Below are positions 9,101 through 16,911 of a stretch of 40,380 nucleotides of DNA, in pieces; position 1 is the stretch's first letter; every line of letters begins with the position of its first letter. The notes under the pieces are model-generated. The model was not told where the DNA came from, searched no databases, and was given only the letters and a program-made list of their open reading frames with translations. The stretch is from UBA5109 sp038148755 (lineage in GTDB: Bacteria; Pseudomonadota; Gammaproteobacteria; Pseudomonadales; Pseudohongiellaceae). The position numbers were made by a program, and so were the translations under genes. Location of the stretch: NCBI GenBank assembly GCA_038148755.1, contig JAYQWA010000019.1, positions 1-40,380 of the forward strand, given 5' to 3'.

Positions 9101-9879
9101 TGCAGTAATTCATGGCTTATTTCAAGACTATTAATATCGCCACTAAAGAACAGTGCACCACTGAAACCATTAGCCGTAAGCGCCTGAGTTGCAGTATTGT
9201 TAAGCGTCCAATCCAGATTTCCGTCAAGTAAAAAGTTTTCAGCCTGCATAGCAAAGGCACTAGTTAATGAATAATCATCATCTTCAATATTAAGTTCATT
9301 GGCTGCCAGTCTTTCCGTGTTTAGAGAAAAACCACCATAGACACGATTGAACCCCAAAGGCTCTTGTGCATATAAAAATTCGGGCTCCAACGCCTCAAAT
9401 GCATCGATGCGTAATGCAAACGGTAGAGAAAATAGAGTTTCAAGGCTGCCGATAACAGTCCTTTCCTGTGTCTGAGCACTATCATTAACTCCATTAACTC
9501 CATTAACTCCATTAATTTCACTATTGTCATTCAGACTCAGTACCGGATTATCGAGCCTGAGTGTTTGAAGCCTGACCTCTTTGCTGAATAAAGGCCAGAG
9601 TGTCCAGGTGCTATCGAATGCTTGTGTTTGTAAACTGAACTGGGAATTAGCAAGTTCAAGCTGGGTAAAAGACAGGCCTTCAGTAAGTGTTCCTGATACC
9701 GACTCGTAATCTAGATAAAAAGAAAAATTTTCAGCAAGGTAATCCTTGGCCTGATTGAGAATAAGCTTTGCGCCGATTTCACTGTTTAATAAATAATAAG
9801 ACAATCCTGCAAGCACCAGAATTGTAAGCATAAGCAGGGATAAAGATCGGTAAAATATTTTAAGCAATAATATTTTCAT
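6154..9879 (-). CDS. tamB: TamB, inner-membrane-anchored AsmA-like subunit of the translocation and assembly module
   Basis: This 1241-residue protein has one N-terminal membrane anchor (about residues 7-30). A very long beta-rich stretch follows, and the C-terminal TamB (DUF490) domain includes LLTYGDISISQGNYEIYGQ, LDVSNGKLIFFGNLANP, LDIRAYRQ and the final DYILNDRLRLEVESG. TamB spans the periplasm and with TamA helps assemble outer-membrane proteins; related bridge-like proteins carry phospholipid. The start ATG overlaps the stop of tamA by one base (TAATG), suggesting translational coupling. A four-unit NGV-type tandem repeat lies near residue 125. Length is close to the E. coli protein (1259). 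Confidence 0.93.
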   Translation of the reverse strand: MKILLLKIFYRSLSLLMLTILVLAGLSYYLLNSEIGAKLILNQAKDYLAENFSFYLDYESVSGTLTEGLSFTQLELANSQFSLQTQAFDSTWTLWPLFSKEVRLQTLRLDNPVLSLNDNSEINGVNGVNGVNDSAQTQERTVIGSLETLFSLPFALRIDAFEALEPEFLYAQEPLGFNRVYGGFSLNTERLAANELNIEDDDYSLTSAFAMQAENFLLDGNLDWTLNNTATQALTANGFSGALFFSGDINSLEISHELLQPIQMASNGNLSTGIVDGTGLNFSFEHSLGNLSDLTPLPQIISSVTGTLLTHGSTELIFLDADLSLQSEQFSPIALLLSGEYENNLLNFETISVNSPEINLVAVAELTTQPFSFEADWQLNELQLDNYLDAFVLSDVNGGGSFYLDGTGDSALRLSFLDANLNNYELTASGEINFNDNTLSSIDLLIVTNNNRLNLSGSIAETLSVDWLIDAPDLAVWLPALNGEIQGSGVISGEVDNPIISGSLQADNLHYLTDGIQLRLKNLRADILTRQENYQFSFSANNLDADIAGTQLRARETLLNLNGSLSEHHGELSLADEDLDVQLAFDGAYTNNSWEANVQNSIFDIGYGHWQLQNPMEVMLTTGAVTISPHCWSYLDAELCLNGNVLDQAFTFNAELNDFPLVYLNTAEIMTQLDNAELNQIFSSKPGKLTDLQNSRDFYLPQNTFTRGTLTAELRAEGSTTALQQADFILDLQTEALELNLFLAQEDDNQSVQPDIRTFAITTNDLGLARDNNNLTGNANLSVYHLENTGLDVQGDFNFTASMDAAENLQGDLRLNFSRLDWLEALLPDIRNTRGELSGDLQLSGTIDQPKFISNLQLQNGRFEMPEYGINPDQVTIEFSSNAAQELLINASARSGNGELELIGNADSLYSSARNFQLDLQGQNFTLINNPGTKILISPDIRLSYEADILDLQGTVVVPEMELDIRENTTVLLNEGTNVSRDVVIVNAPPEQSRLVNNSSLGNIREIPVTANLDLILGENVHFQGLGLDLMLNGELQAQQELNRPLLTYGDISISQGNYEIYGQSLDVSNGKLIFFGNLANPALDIRAYRQGSNIQAGVQINGTLLNMQSQLFSTPTLPDSEILSILITGKSFNDTDSVDQNNLLGAITSLGINRGQGGITDTIRNQLGLDALALNSQADLQQSTLGLGKYLTPNIFMNYEIGLYEKESILSLDYILNDRLRLEVESGISQSIDMTFTIEK
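9484..9515. repeat. 9-bp tandem repeat inside tamB
   Basis: Three perfect copies of ATTAACTCC (9484-9492, 9493-9501, 9502-9510) and a five-base partial copy follow one another. The unit is a multiple of three, so copy-number change would add or remove an NGV tripeptide without breaking the tamB frame. The encoded stretch is INGVNGVNGVND. Confidence 0.85.
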
Positions 9880-11612
9880 TACAGATCGGGCCCCATGGTG
9901 ACATGGAAACGAAATCCACCATCATCAGTGGGAAAGGCAAGATCAATTCGCAAAGGACCAATAGGCGAAAGCCAGCGCAGTCCGATCCCTACGCTTTGTT
10001 TTATATCAATATCGTCAAATTCATTAAAAGCATTACCATTGTCATAAAATGCCGCTACACGCCAATTTTGCCTAAGTGAGTAGTCATATTCCATGCTGGC
10101 ATTAAGCAGATGCTTCCCGCCTACAACTTCTCCAGCTATATTAAGCGGCCCCAGGCTTTGATATTTATAGCCTCGCAATGTCTGGTCACCACCGGTTAGA
10201 AAACGTAAGGAAACGGGAAGTTCCTGTTTGTCGTCTATCCAGGTAAAGCCAGTGTTAAAACCAAATAGTACGCGCCCTCTTCTGCCTGCAGGTAGGATGT
10301 ATTTCCCATTAATAACAGTCTGCACAAAGCTGGTATCAGATATAATTGCATCACTGGCACCGCTAAGTTCGGCAAAAAAATTCCAGCCGCGCATTGGGTT
10401 GATCAGATTGTCTGCTGTAGTCTTGGATATATTAAACCCGACAATACTTAGCGAGCTGATATCTGACTGTAAGTTAACTTCATAATCATCACGCTGATAA
10501 TTGATGAAAGTATTGCGTAGCCAACCATTGACGGATTCATTCCGGTAGGTGGATTTCAGCTCAAGACGTTTGCTATCGAAAGTATCATTATTTTCCAGTA
10601 TATATCCTGCGCTGTATTGCATGCTTTCACGTAAAGGGTTGCGGCTCAATGGCATCGTGTAATTACTGTTTATCTGCTGTCTGATTTCGGAAAGGGAAAT
10701 ATTGCCATCAACGCGATGTCCGTTTCTGGTTTGATAACGGTTTTCATAGCCTAGCCTGACACGTGGACCGGTGTCTGTGGTAAAGCCAATCCCAGCAGAA
10801 TATTCATGTCTTGGCCTGTTTTGTAAATCTATGACAAGGGGTACGGTTAAATTTTCTGTTTCGGAAAGCTGAGGCCTGATAGAAACCTGACTGAAGTACT
10901 GGCTCTGATCAAGGTTGTTCCTGAGTCTGATTAAATCACCGTTGGCATAGCTATCCCCTGGTTTAATCTGAAACAGGCTGCGGACAAAATTATCAGTCAG
11001 TATGCTGTTATTGTTGATTGAAATTTCACCAATGTAATAGCGCGGGCCTGGATTAAAAAACAAATCAATAACTGCACTGTTTTCTGTAAGATCAACATTG
11101 ACTGATGAGTGTGTAAATCTTGCAGAAAAATAACCATTCTCAACAGCTGCTGTACTCAGATTATTTTTTAGTGCTTCGTAGGTTCCATGATTAAGTTGTT
11201 GACCGGGAGCAATACCAGCTTCTTCGATTATTGAGTTAAATACTGAAATTGCTTCGCTTTCAAGTACGATATTGGCTTCAGCGATAACGACGGCGTCACC
11301 AGGAGTCACATTTATCAATAAAGACCAGCAACTTTCGTTTTCACTAAAATTGATCTGAATAATGCTTTGATAATAGCCCAGTGCATTTAAGGCCTGTTGT
11401 GTATTATTTCTAACCTGATTTTGTAGACGTAGTAAGCGTCCCATGCCAGTGTCGCAACTTTCTCCGCCAATACGTAAATGACTGAGAATATTGTCACGTA
11501 ATGGATCATCAACACCTTCAACGGTAATTTGGGGTGATTCTGCTGCTATTGCATGGCTCTGAAGCAGGCTCAGGAATGCCAGAACAATGAAAAAAATTCT
11601 CTGAAGAGACAT
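9879..11612 (-). CDS. tamA: TamA, outer-membrane Omp85-family subunit of the translocation and assembly module
   Basis: This 577-residue protein has a cleavable signal peptide (ending HAIAAE), an N-terminal region of about 250 residues corresponding to three POTRA domains, and a C-terminal 16-strand barrel. POTRA-like phrases include ALNALGYYQSIIQI and GPRYYIGEISINNN. The barrel contains RGYKYQSLGPL (the Omp85 L6 RGY motif), GGKHLLNASMEYDY and the C-terminal GPLRIDLAFPTDDGG. TamA is 577 residues in E. coli too. It is the outer-membrane partner of TamB, encoded immediately downstream and overlapping by one base. Confidence 0.94.
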   Translation of the reverse strand: MSLQRIFFIVLAFLSLLQSHAIAAESPQITVEGVDDPLRDNILSHLRIGGESCDTGMGRLLRLQNQVRNNTQQALNALGYYQSIIQINFSENESCWSLLINVTPGDAVVIAEANIVLESEAISVFNSIIEEAGIAPGQQLNHGTYEALKNNLSTAAVENGYFSARFTHSSVNVDLTENSAVIDLFFNPGPRYYIGEISINNNSILTDNFVRSLFQIKPGDSYANGDLIRLRNNLDQSQYFSQVSIRPQLSETENLTVPLVIDLQNRPRHEYSAGIGFTTDTGPRVRLGYENRYQTRNGHRVDGNISLSEIRQQINSNYTMPLSRNPLRESMQYSAGYILENNDTFDSKRLELKSTYRNESVNGWLRNTFINYQRDDYEVNLQSDISSLSIVGFNISKTTADNLINPMRGWNFFAELSGASDAIISDTSFVQTVINGKYILPAGRRGRVLFGFNTGFTWIDDKQELPVSLRFLTGGDQTLRGYKYQSLGPLNIAGEVVGGKHLLNASMEYDYSLRQNWRVAAFYDNGNAFNEFDDIDIKQSVGIGLRWLSPIGPLRIDLAFPTDDGGFRFHVTMGPDL

Positions 11613-11747
11613 CGGAGAATTTTAACCTAACATGGGCTTAAAAGAGTGTAAAATCTCGATTTATAGCGTTTAATTTGGGGGCAGTTAAGCCTGCGCTAAG
11701 CTAAATCTTATCAGTTACCTCTGAAGTTTCGGTTATCGTCGCGAACT

Positions 11748-13361
11748 TCATCTACGGTTATTGCGATTGTTATTGTTCTCATTGCCGCCACCGGGACGCC
11801 CGTCTGAATTACCGGGGCCATCAGCATTATCTTCGCAATTCAGATCACTGGAATTACCGCGGCCTCGACCTCTGCCTTGCCCGTTCTCAGGCATGTCACA
11901 GTCTTCATCAAAATTCTCGTTTTCAACTTCGTCAGTTTCATCTTCTTCAGAATCTCTGTCTGAGTCATCCCGGCTGTTATCATTACGTCCACTATTCCGA
12001 TCATTATTGTTTTGATTTGTGTCGTCATCGCTTTCCCTGTCATTAGTATCTTGATCCCCTTCTTCATCCCTGTCGCGATCCCTATCACGGTCTTCATTTC
12101 TATCTGAATCCTGATCGCTGTCCTGACTGCTATTCCTGTCTGAATCAGCGTCCCGGTTATTTTGAGAGCCACTTGAATCTCTGTCGGCGTTACCATCACT
12201 GCGTCCGGAATCGACATCTTCATTATTATTTTCTGAAGATGATTCATCACTGTTGTCATTTTGTTGAGCGGGTGATGGATTACGTGAACTTCCAGGAGAC
12301 GTTCCAGGCGTACTAGTCAAACTGTTGCCTATTCCGGATCCCGACCCGGAAGAACTGCTACCACCGTTATTTCGAGCAACGCTCCCAGATGTGCCACTGT
12401 TATTTGACGAAGATCCAGAAGATGATCCAGTACTGGCAACCGTGTCATTTTGATCGTTACTATCGTTGTTGGCATTAGTACTATTGCTGCCGGAATTATT
12501 GTTACTGGCAGAGCTGCCTCCGGAAGCAGGACTATTAGTAGCACTGCTTCCTGAGCCTGTATTGTTGTCGGCAACATTATTGCTGGAGCCAGAGCCGCTA
12601 GAACCTGATGTTGCACTACCGCTGCCTGAGTCATTAGAAGCACTATTGCCTGTTGAACTGCCTGATGTACTGGAACCTATGTCTGCAAAAGTATTACTGG
12701 ATGAACCAGATGAACCATTGCCGGAATTACTGCTGGCAGTGTTGGATGAAGAACTTTCAATAGGGTTGTTCAGCGCATAGTCGAGGGCACCATCACCTTC
12801 ATTGAGTTTGCAGCGTACACAGGTTTCCTGACAGCCACTGGGTAGGACATTTAGTGGAAATACATCTTCGACATCTTCGCTGTTCCAAAGACCACAATAA
12901 AAATTCAGCCCGTTAGCATTGTTTTCTTTGAAACCAATATGTAAACGGCAATCTTCTATACAGCTTGCCATCAGGCTGTCATCCAACTGCAGGCCAAACC
13001 AGCCAATACCGGCATCTTCATTAGCGTAATACCAATACTCCGTGATGACATTGGAAGTGGTTGCCACAGCATTATCAGAGCCTTCAACTTGTGTAGATCC
13101 AGCGTCGGTACCAGCCCGGGCAGACATGAGATTATCGGGAAAACCAAAACTTACATAATAGTCGCTGAGGACATTGGTTCTGACGGCATCAAACATGACG
13201 ACAGCTTCCACCAGCTTGGACTTGGTAATGAAGTTGCTGTAGGTCTGAATGGAAACCGCAGCCAGAATTCCCACTACAGCGACAATCACCATGGTTTCCA
13301 ACAAGGTAAATCCAGCATTTTTAACTATTTGAACTGTCCTTTTCATTCCCTTAATTCTCAT
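11748..13361 (-). CDS. Type IV pilin-like protein with long disordered Ser/Gly/Asn then Asp/Arg/Asn tail
   Basis: The N-terminus is a class III prepilin leader: a short basic segment, then AGFTLLETMVIVAVVGILAAV. The prepilin peptidase site falls after G17, giving F as mature residue 1 and E as residue 5. A pilin-like globular region runs to about residue 200 and has cysteine pairs (CIEDC, YCGLW, CQETCVRC). From residue 201 to 537 the sequence becomes low complexity: first Ser/Gly/Asn/Thr, then Asp/Arg/Asn/Glu runs such as DRDRDRDEEGD, then Gly/Arg and finally NNNNRNNRR. Ordinary pilins are 130-200 residues, so the tail is exceptional. No other pilus or secretion gene is nearby. An alternative start is ATG 13346. 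It could be an adhesive minor pilin or a cation-binding surface fibre; function is unknown. Confidence 0.75.
   Translation of the reverse strand: MRIKGMKRTVQIVKNAGFTLLETMVIVAVVGILAAVSIQTYSNFITKSKLVEAVVMFDAVRTNVLSDYYVSFGFPDNLMSARAGTDAGSTQVEGSDNAVATTSNVITEYWYYANEDAGIGWFGLQLDDSLMASCIEDCRLHIGFKENNANGLNFYCGLWNSEDVEDVFPLNVLPSGCQETCVRCKLNEGDGALDYALNNPIESSSSNTASSNSGNGSSGSSSNTFADIGSSTSGSSTGNSASNDSGSGSATSGSSGSGSSNNVADNNTGSGSSATNSPASGGSSASNNNSGSNSTNANNDSNDQNDTVASTGSSSGSSSNNSGTSGSVARNNGGSSSSGSGSGIGNSLTSTPGTSPGSSRNPSPAQQNDNSDESSSENNNEDVDSGRSDGNADRDSSGSQNNRDADSDRNSSQDSDQDSDRNEDRDRDRDRDEEGDQDTNDRESDDDTNQNNNDRNSGRNDNSRDDSDRDSEEDETDEVENENFDEDCDMPENGQGRGRGRGNSSDLNCEDNADGPGNSDGRPGGGNENNNNRNNRR
11751..12761. repeat. 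Low-complexity coding region of the pilin tail
   Basis: This 1-kb stretch encodes residues 201-537 of the pilin-like protein and is built of many short degenerate Ser/Gly/Asn and Asp/Arg codons. Its skewed composition leaves long open frames on both strands that should not be read as genes. No exact long tandem unit is seen; the repetition is at amino-acid level. Confidence 0.7.
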
Positions 13362-13503
13362 TTATCTGCTCAGTAATACTTAGTGACGCATTTTCGTCGA
13401 TTACAGTACAGAAATCTTCATGGCTTTAGCCACGGATATATAAACTGTGACCCAGTTTGTCCTTTCTATTGACTAAGGATCTGCTAGCTAAAAGCTGGCA
13501 AGC

Positions 13504-13534
13504 GCTAAAAGGTCATAGAAACTGACCTTTTAGC
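13504..13534. terminator. Perfect 12-bp hairpin downstream of the lipoprotein MBL gene
   Basis: Arms GCTAAAAGGTCA (13504-13515) and TGACCTTTTAGC (13523-13534) flank a 7-base loop. The hairpin begins 26 bp after the stop codon of the MBL gene ending at 13560. On the minus strand the 3' arm itself supplies TTTT but no longer T run follows, so it may be a weak or bidirectional terminator. Confidence 0.5.
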
Positions 13535-13559
13535 TGGCTTTTATCAAAATGTGACTCCC

Positions 13560-15062
13560 TTACTCCGCTGGCGGTAATGCCATGAATACATCTTCCGTGC
13601 TTTGCACATAACCTGCGCTGTGCACACCAAGCATATTGTCGAATTCCAAACCATTGTCCCGGATATATTCAGCAAACTCCTCTCCCAGTGGGGTCTGTCC
13701 TTCATAAGGCAAGGTGTTGCCATTACCATCACTTCGGATCGTAAAGTCAGCCTGCATGGCCAATCTGTGATTCGGTAAATAGGCAAACAGCATCGAGTCA
13801 GTATGTAAACTCGGAATATGATGAATTTCCAGGCGGTTCATGGAATCCTCAATAACCATCACTTCACCATCAGGCACTACCTGAAATTCCGGACTCAAGG
13901 TATCTTCTCCCAGTAAGGTTCTTGGTGTGCTGAGCGCCATACGCAGAAAATCCACACTGTTTTCACTGACAATCAAGGGAATCCCTGCACTGACCATTGG
14001 AATCAGGCTGGGCGTATGATCAGAGTGCGGGTGTGAATTGATAACAGCCGTGATCGGTTTTTCAGAAACACTGGCAATCGCTTCCATTATGATGGCGGCA
14101 TTAGCGCGCGGTGGAAACCCGCCACTTTCAAATACAACGAAGCCATCTTCAAATTCAACGGCCAATGAATTGTAGTTGGTACTGATGTGATAAACACCAG
14201 GCGCAATTTCTTCAATTAAGTCTGCTGGTGCCGGGGCTTCACCGCCACCGGGAGGACCCCCAGGCCCACCGCGTCCGGCACCTGTCGATGGCGCTGTTGT
14301 CAGGGCCGCCAAATTAGCAGGATTGGCATCAGCTTCTCTGATCGCAACACCGAAAATAGCGCCCCCGCCTTGCCAGATTTCAGAAGTGGCCGGCACCATC
14401 ACGCCATCCATTTCTTCATAGTCACTGTAACGCGCGGATACATGTAGATCTCCCATAAAATCATCTTCAACCCAGGTTTCGGTCTTTTCTATCAGGTTAT
14501 CGTCATTGATATAGGCATTAACGGTGTAACGCATGCCAGATGGTGAGGTTTGGTTAGGCGGGGACATCCAGCTCAGAACAGCCTGTCCGTCAGTCATGGA
14601 TAAACTGACACCATTATCTTTCGCACCCTGCAAAAAGCCCCAGGGAGTCAACCAGAGTTGTAACTGCTGATCCCAGGCATTCTGCCCAGCAGGAATATTC
14701 TGTAAATAGTTACTCCAGGTGGGTGGATCATAAAACAGGTTATGCGCAAAAAGTTCACCCGTGGCCAGTGAAACAGCATTATCCAAGTCTATCGTCCGTG
14801 TGTAGTCCATGATCTCATTGCGATATAGCCAGGGGGGATTCGCTTTACGAGTTTGTCTGAAGCCATTTCTGATTGACCACGCTTCTCCCGAAACAGTGAT
14901 AGCAGACAGGTTTGTCATGCCCATAGCAGCCTCAACATCAGCCAGGACTTCATTGGCGCTGGGTGGATCTGCAGGCACTGGCGCAGTATTGCCTGCCATT
15001 TCTTCTCCGGCGCAGGCAGCTAAAGCCATAACCGAAATAAAAATTATAAAAGCATTACGCAT
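13560..15062 (-). CDS. Exported two-domain metallo-beta-lactamase-fold hydrolase, predicted lipoprotein
   Basis: The start is ATG 15062, chosen because GGAGG lies at ideal spacing and gives a clean lipoprotein signal (VMALAAC|A). The 500-residue product has an N-terminal domain of about 220 residues without a recognised signature (ANEVLADVEAAMG, then a beta-rich LolA-like pattern). A Gly/Pro-rich linker (GAGRGGPGGPPGGG) joins it to an MBL domain containing INSHPHSDHT with HxHxDH at residues 344-349 and a later SLHTDSMLFAY histidine. Such enzymes bind one or two metal ions and hydrolyse esters, sulfates or amides; the substrate is unknown. It resembles the two-domain MBL protein at 18347-19837 in layout. 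Confidence 0.8.
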   Translation of the reverse strand: MRNAFIIFISVMALAACAGEEMAGNTAPVPADPPSANEVLADVEAAMGMTNLSAITVSGEAWSIRNGFRQTRKANPPWLYRNEIMDYTRTIDLDNAVSLATGELFAHNLFYDPPTWSNYLQNIPAGQNAWDQQLQLWLTPWGFLQGAKDNGVSLSMTDGQAVLSWMSPPNQTSPSGMRYTVNAYINDDNLIEKTETWVEDDFMGDLHVSARYSDYEEMDGVMVPATSEIWQGGGAIFGVAIREADANPANLAALTTAPSTGAGRGGPGGPPGGGEAPAPADLIEEIAPGVYHISTNYNSLAVEFEDGFVVFESGGFPPRANAAIIMEAIASVSEKPITAVINSHPHSDHTPSLIPMVSAGIPLIVSENSVDFLRMALSTPRTLLGEDTLSPEFQVVPDGEVMVIEDSMNRLEIHHIPSLHTDSMLFAYLPNHRLAMQADFTIRSDGNGNTLPYEGQTPLGEEFAEYIRDNGLEFDNMLGVHSAGYVQSTEDVFMALPPAE

Positions 15063-15213
15063 AGCTGATACCTCCAACGATATCTTTTAATTATTAATCT
15101 GGAACAGGCTGATAAAAACAGACGACAGCACCCGTGAATGATCGAGTATAGGACTAAGCCACATAAATTCAAGCATTAGCGGCGCTGGAAATGTTTAAGG
15201 TATAAAAAGAGGA

Positions 15214-15249
15214 GTAAAAAAAGTAGCCTCCCGAGAACTGAGGCTACTT
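15214..15249 (-). terminator. Rho-independent terminator of the NAD(P)-binding oxidoreductase gene
   Basis: On the minus strand AAGTAGCCTC (15240-15249) pairs perfectly with GAGGCTACTT (15221-15230) across a 9-base loop. It is followed directly by a run of T residues (A tract 15214-15222 on the plus strand). It lies 26 bp beyond the oxidoreductase stop codon. Confidence 0.85.
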
Positions 15250-15275
15250 AGAGGGATGACACGGTTCTTGCTTAA

Positions 15276-15902
15276 TTAATACGCAATTGTGAATTGCGCA
15301 CGAGAATATGCCGGTGTTTCGAGTTCATTAAGCAGAGCATCTGAATAGTCTTCAGCACTGATGGCGCTCTCCCCGTTTTCGTTAAACATCAGGGTTGTCG
15401 TACCAAGGCGGTAGTTGCCTTTTTTCTCACCGGGCTGGATCATGGCCGGCGGACAAAGTACGGTCCAGTCCAGATCGCTGCTCTGTAATCTGTCACGAAC
15501 TTCACGCATTGCTATGGCTTCTGGTTTAATTTCGTCAGGTAATGTTTCTGCAACAGGCGAACCATCCGGTAATAACAGACTACCGGCACCGCCAACGTAA
15601 AACAGACGCTTGCCGGAGTTTTTTGCCGCAGCCATGGCAGCATCAGCAACAGCATTGGCTTCAGCACTTGGATCACCGCCGTTACGTGGGCTGACTGTCA
15701 TGACAATTGCATCTGCATCGGCGGCAGCCTGAGCGATTGAATCAGCACTGGTTGCATCAATTTCCACGGCGCTGACATTGTCACCGCTTTCAATTTTTTC
15801 CGGATGACGGGCACCGGCAATAACCTGATGTCCGCGTGCAGCTGCTTCTGCCACGATACGTGAACCGATCATCCCGGAACCACCAACTACGAGTATTTTC
15901 AT
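15276..15902 (-). CDS. NAD(P)-binding (atypical SDR, NmrA/YwnB-like) oxidoreductase
   Basis: The start is ATG 15902, supported by AAGGAAA just upstream; the longer frame back to 15998 has no such signal. The 208-residue product begins MKILVVGGSGMIGSRIV, a glycine-rich Rossmann dinucleotide-binding motif (GxxGxxG). It continues with AGARHPEK (NADP-type arginine), IVMTVSPRNGG, RLFYVGGAGSL and LDWTVLCPPAMIQPG, as in NAD(P)H-binding family 10 proteins. Those phrases match small cytoplasmic epimerase-like or quinone-reductase-like proteins. The gene is divergent from an HxlR regulator, the usual partner of such redox genes, and ends in a strong terminator. Confidence 0.85.
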   Translation of the reverse strand: MKILVVGGSGMIGSRIVAEAAARGHQVIAGARHPEKIESGDNVSAVEIDATSADSIAQAAADADAIVMTVSPRNGGDPSAEANAVADAAMAAAKNSGKRLFYVGGAGSLLLPDGSPVAETLPDEIKPEAIAMREVRDRLQSSDLDWTVLCPPAMIQPGEKKGNYRLGTTTLMFNENGESAISAEDYSDALLNELETPAYSRAQFTIAY

Positions 15903-15995
15903 GAGTTTTCCTTTTGCTAGTTTACTAAAATTAAAAATGGGTAGACCCCAAGCGTGCTGTATTCTATGCTTTACCAACAAAATAACAAGAACCGA

Positions 15996-16040
15996 CATTT
16001 TTGTATGATACTGACATTAATGTATGTATTAATAAAAATG
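15996..16040. promoter_or_regulatory. Candidate HxlR operator between divergent genes
   Basis: CATTTTT (15996-16002) and AAAAATG (16034-16040) face each other around the perfect palindrome ACATTAATGT (16014-16023), almost sharing one centre. The site lies in the 200-bp intergenic region between the oxidoreductase and the HxlR gene. HxlR proteins bind as dimers to symmetric sites near their divergently transcribed targets, so this is a plausible operator by inference. Confidence 0.35.
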
Positions 16041-16102
16041 GGCGCTCTGAAGGATACCTGCAGCGACTTATAAAGAATGGAAGTTGTATTGGAGAAGAAA
16101 AT

Positions 16103-16474
16103 ATGGCTGTCAGCGCAAAAAACATTAAGCAAAGCAGTACCTGTCAGTTTGACAGCAGCTGCCCGGTTGAAAATGCACTGAAACTGATTAGCGGCAAATG
16201 GAAGCCGGTAATACTGTTCCAGCTAAGTAAGGGAACACACCGTTTCGGTGAATTGGAACGTTCTATTACAGGCATTACCCAGCGAATTCTTATTTTGCAG
16301 TTACGTGAGCTTGAACGTGATGGCATGATAAATCGCAAGGTATATACCGAAGTGCCACCCAAAGTTGAATACAGTCTGACTGAAGCAGCGACCAATATCG
16401 GACCGATACTCGCGGCCTTCGGCGAGTGGTTTGAAAATCACTCGCAAGAACTGGTAAATAAAGAACTGCCTTAA
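16103..16474 (+). CDS. HxlR-family winged-helix transcriptional regulator
   Basis: The start is ATG 16103, preceded by GGAGAAG; the longer frame back to 16001 runs through probable promoter sequence. The 123-residue product carries the HxlR signature CPVENALKLISGKWKPVILF, then RFGELERSITGITQRILILQLRELERDGMI and the wing VPPKVEYSLTE. Two cysteines at residues 14 and 20 precede the helix-turn-helix; HxlR proteins often sense thiol-reactive or quinone stress through N-terminal cysteines. It most likely controls the divergent NAD(P)-binding oxidoreductase. Confidence 0.88.
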   Translation: MAVSAKNIKQSSTCQFDSSCPVENALKLISGKWKPVILFQLSKGTHRFGELERSITGITQRILILQLRELERDGMINRKVYTEVPPKVEYSLTEAATNIGPILAAFGEWFENHSQELVNKELP

Positions 16475-16487
16475 TGTGACAGCTAAT

Positions 16488-16898
16488 TTATTTCTGCAGC
16501 TCCGATCTTAATTCGACTGTATTGCCTTCAGGATCATGGATATAAACTGATTTTCCGAAACCCTGTGCGCCATAGAGGTCACGAAACTCCCCTGCTTCTA
16601 TTCCATGCCCGGACAGATGCTCCCTGATGTCATTTTCAGAAACAGACTTTAATTGCAGGCAGAAATGATCCAGATTGTTTTCTGTTTGCGTCGGAGCACC
16701 ACCACCGGCCCTGCCCAGCTCACTGTCAACAGGAACCAGGTCAATCAGGGCTGATCCTGCCCGTAACTGGATCAGTCCTGTTGCTGGCGGTAGTTCTCTT
16801 TCTACTGTGCAACCCAGCACATCACAGTAAAACGCCAGCATGGCATCCGGATTTGAGGTTCTTAATACAATGTGATCAATACAGGCAATCTCAAGCAT
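16488..16898 (-). CDS. VOC (glyoxalase/bleomycin-resistance) superfamily protein
   Basis: This 136-residue single vicinal-oxygen-chelate domain protein begins IDHIVLRTSNPDAMLAFYCDVLGC. The metal-ligand positions are visible as H9 (IDHIVL), the histidine of LDHFCLQL and the glutamate of NTVELRS. Family members catalyse isomerisation, ring cleavage or epoxide opening on small molecules, or bind antibiotics; the substrate is unknown. It starts 13 bp after the sugar dehydrogenase gene and is the last gene of the nine-gene leftward run. It has no signal peptide, so it is the one clearly cytoplasmic member. Confidence 0.85.
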   Translation of the reverse strand: MLEIACIDHIVLRTSNPDAMLAFYCDVLGCTVERELPPATGLIQLRAGSALIDLVPVDSELGRAGGGAPTQTENNLDHFCLQLKSVSENDIREHLSGHGIEAGEFRDLYGAQGFGKSVYIHDPEGNTVELRSELQK

Positions 16899-16911
16899 GT
16901 TTGCTTATAAA

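Noticed and set aside
11840..12780. Open frames of about 100-140 codons in other frames and on the opposite strand of the pilin tail
   Set aside because: They arise from the skewed codon content of the low-complexity tail and show only repetitive Leu/Pro/Glu or Ile/Met/Thr composition.
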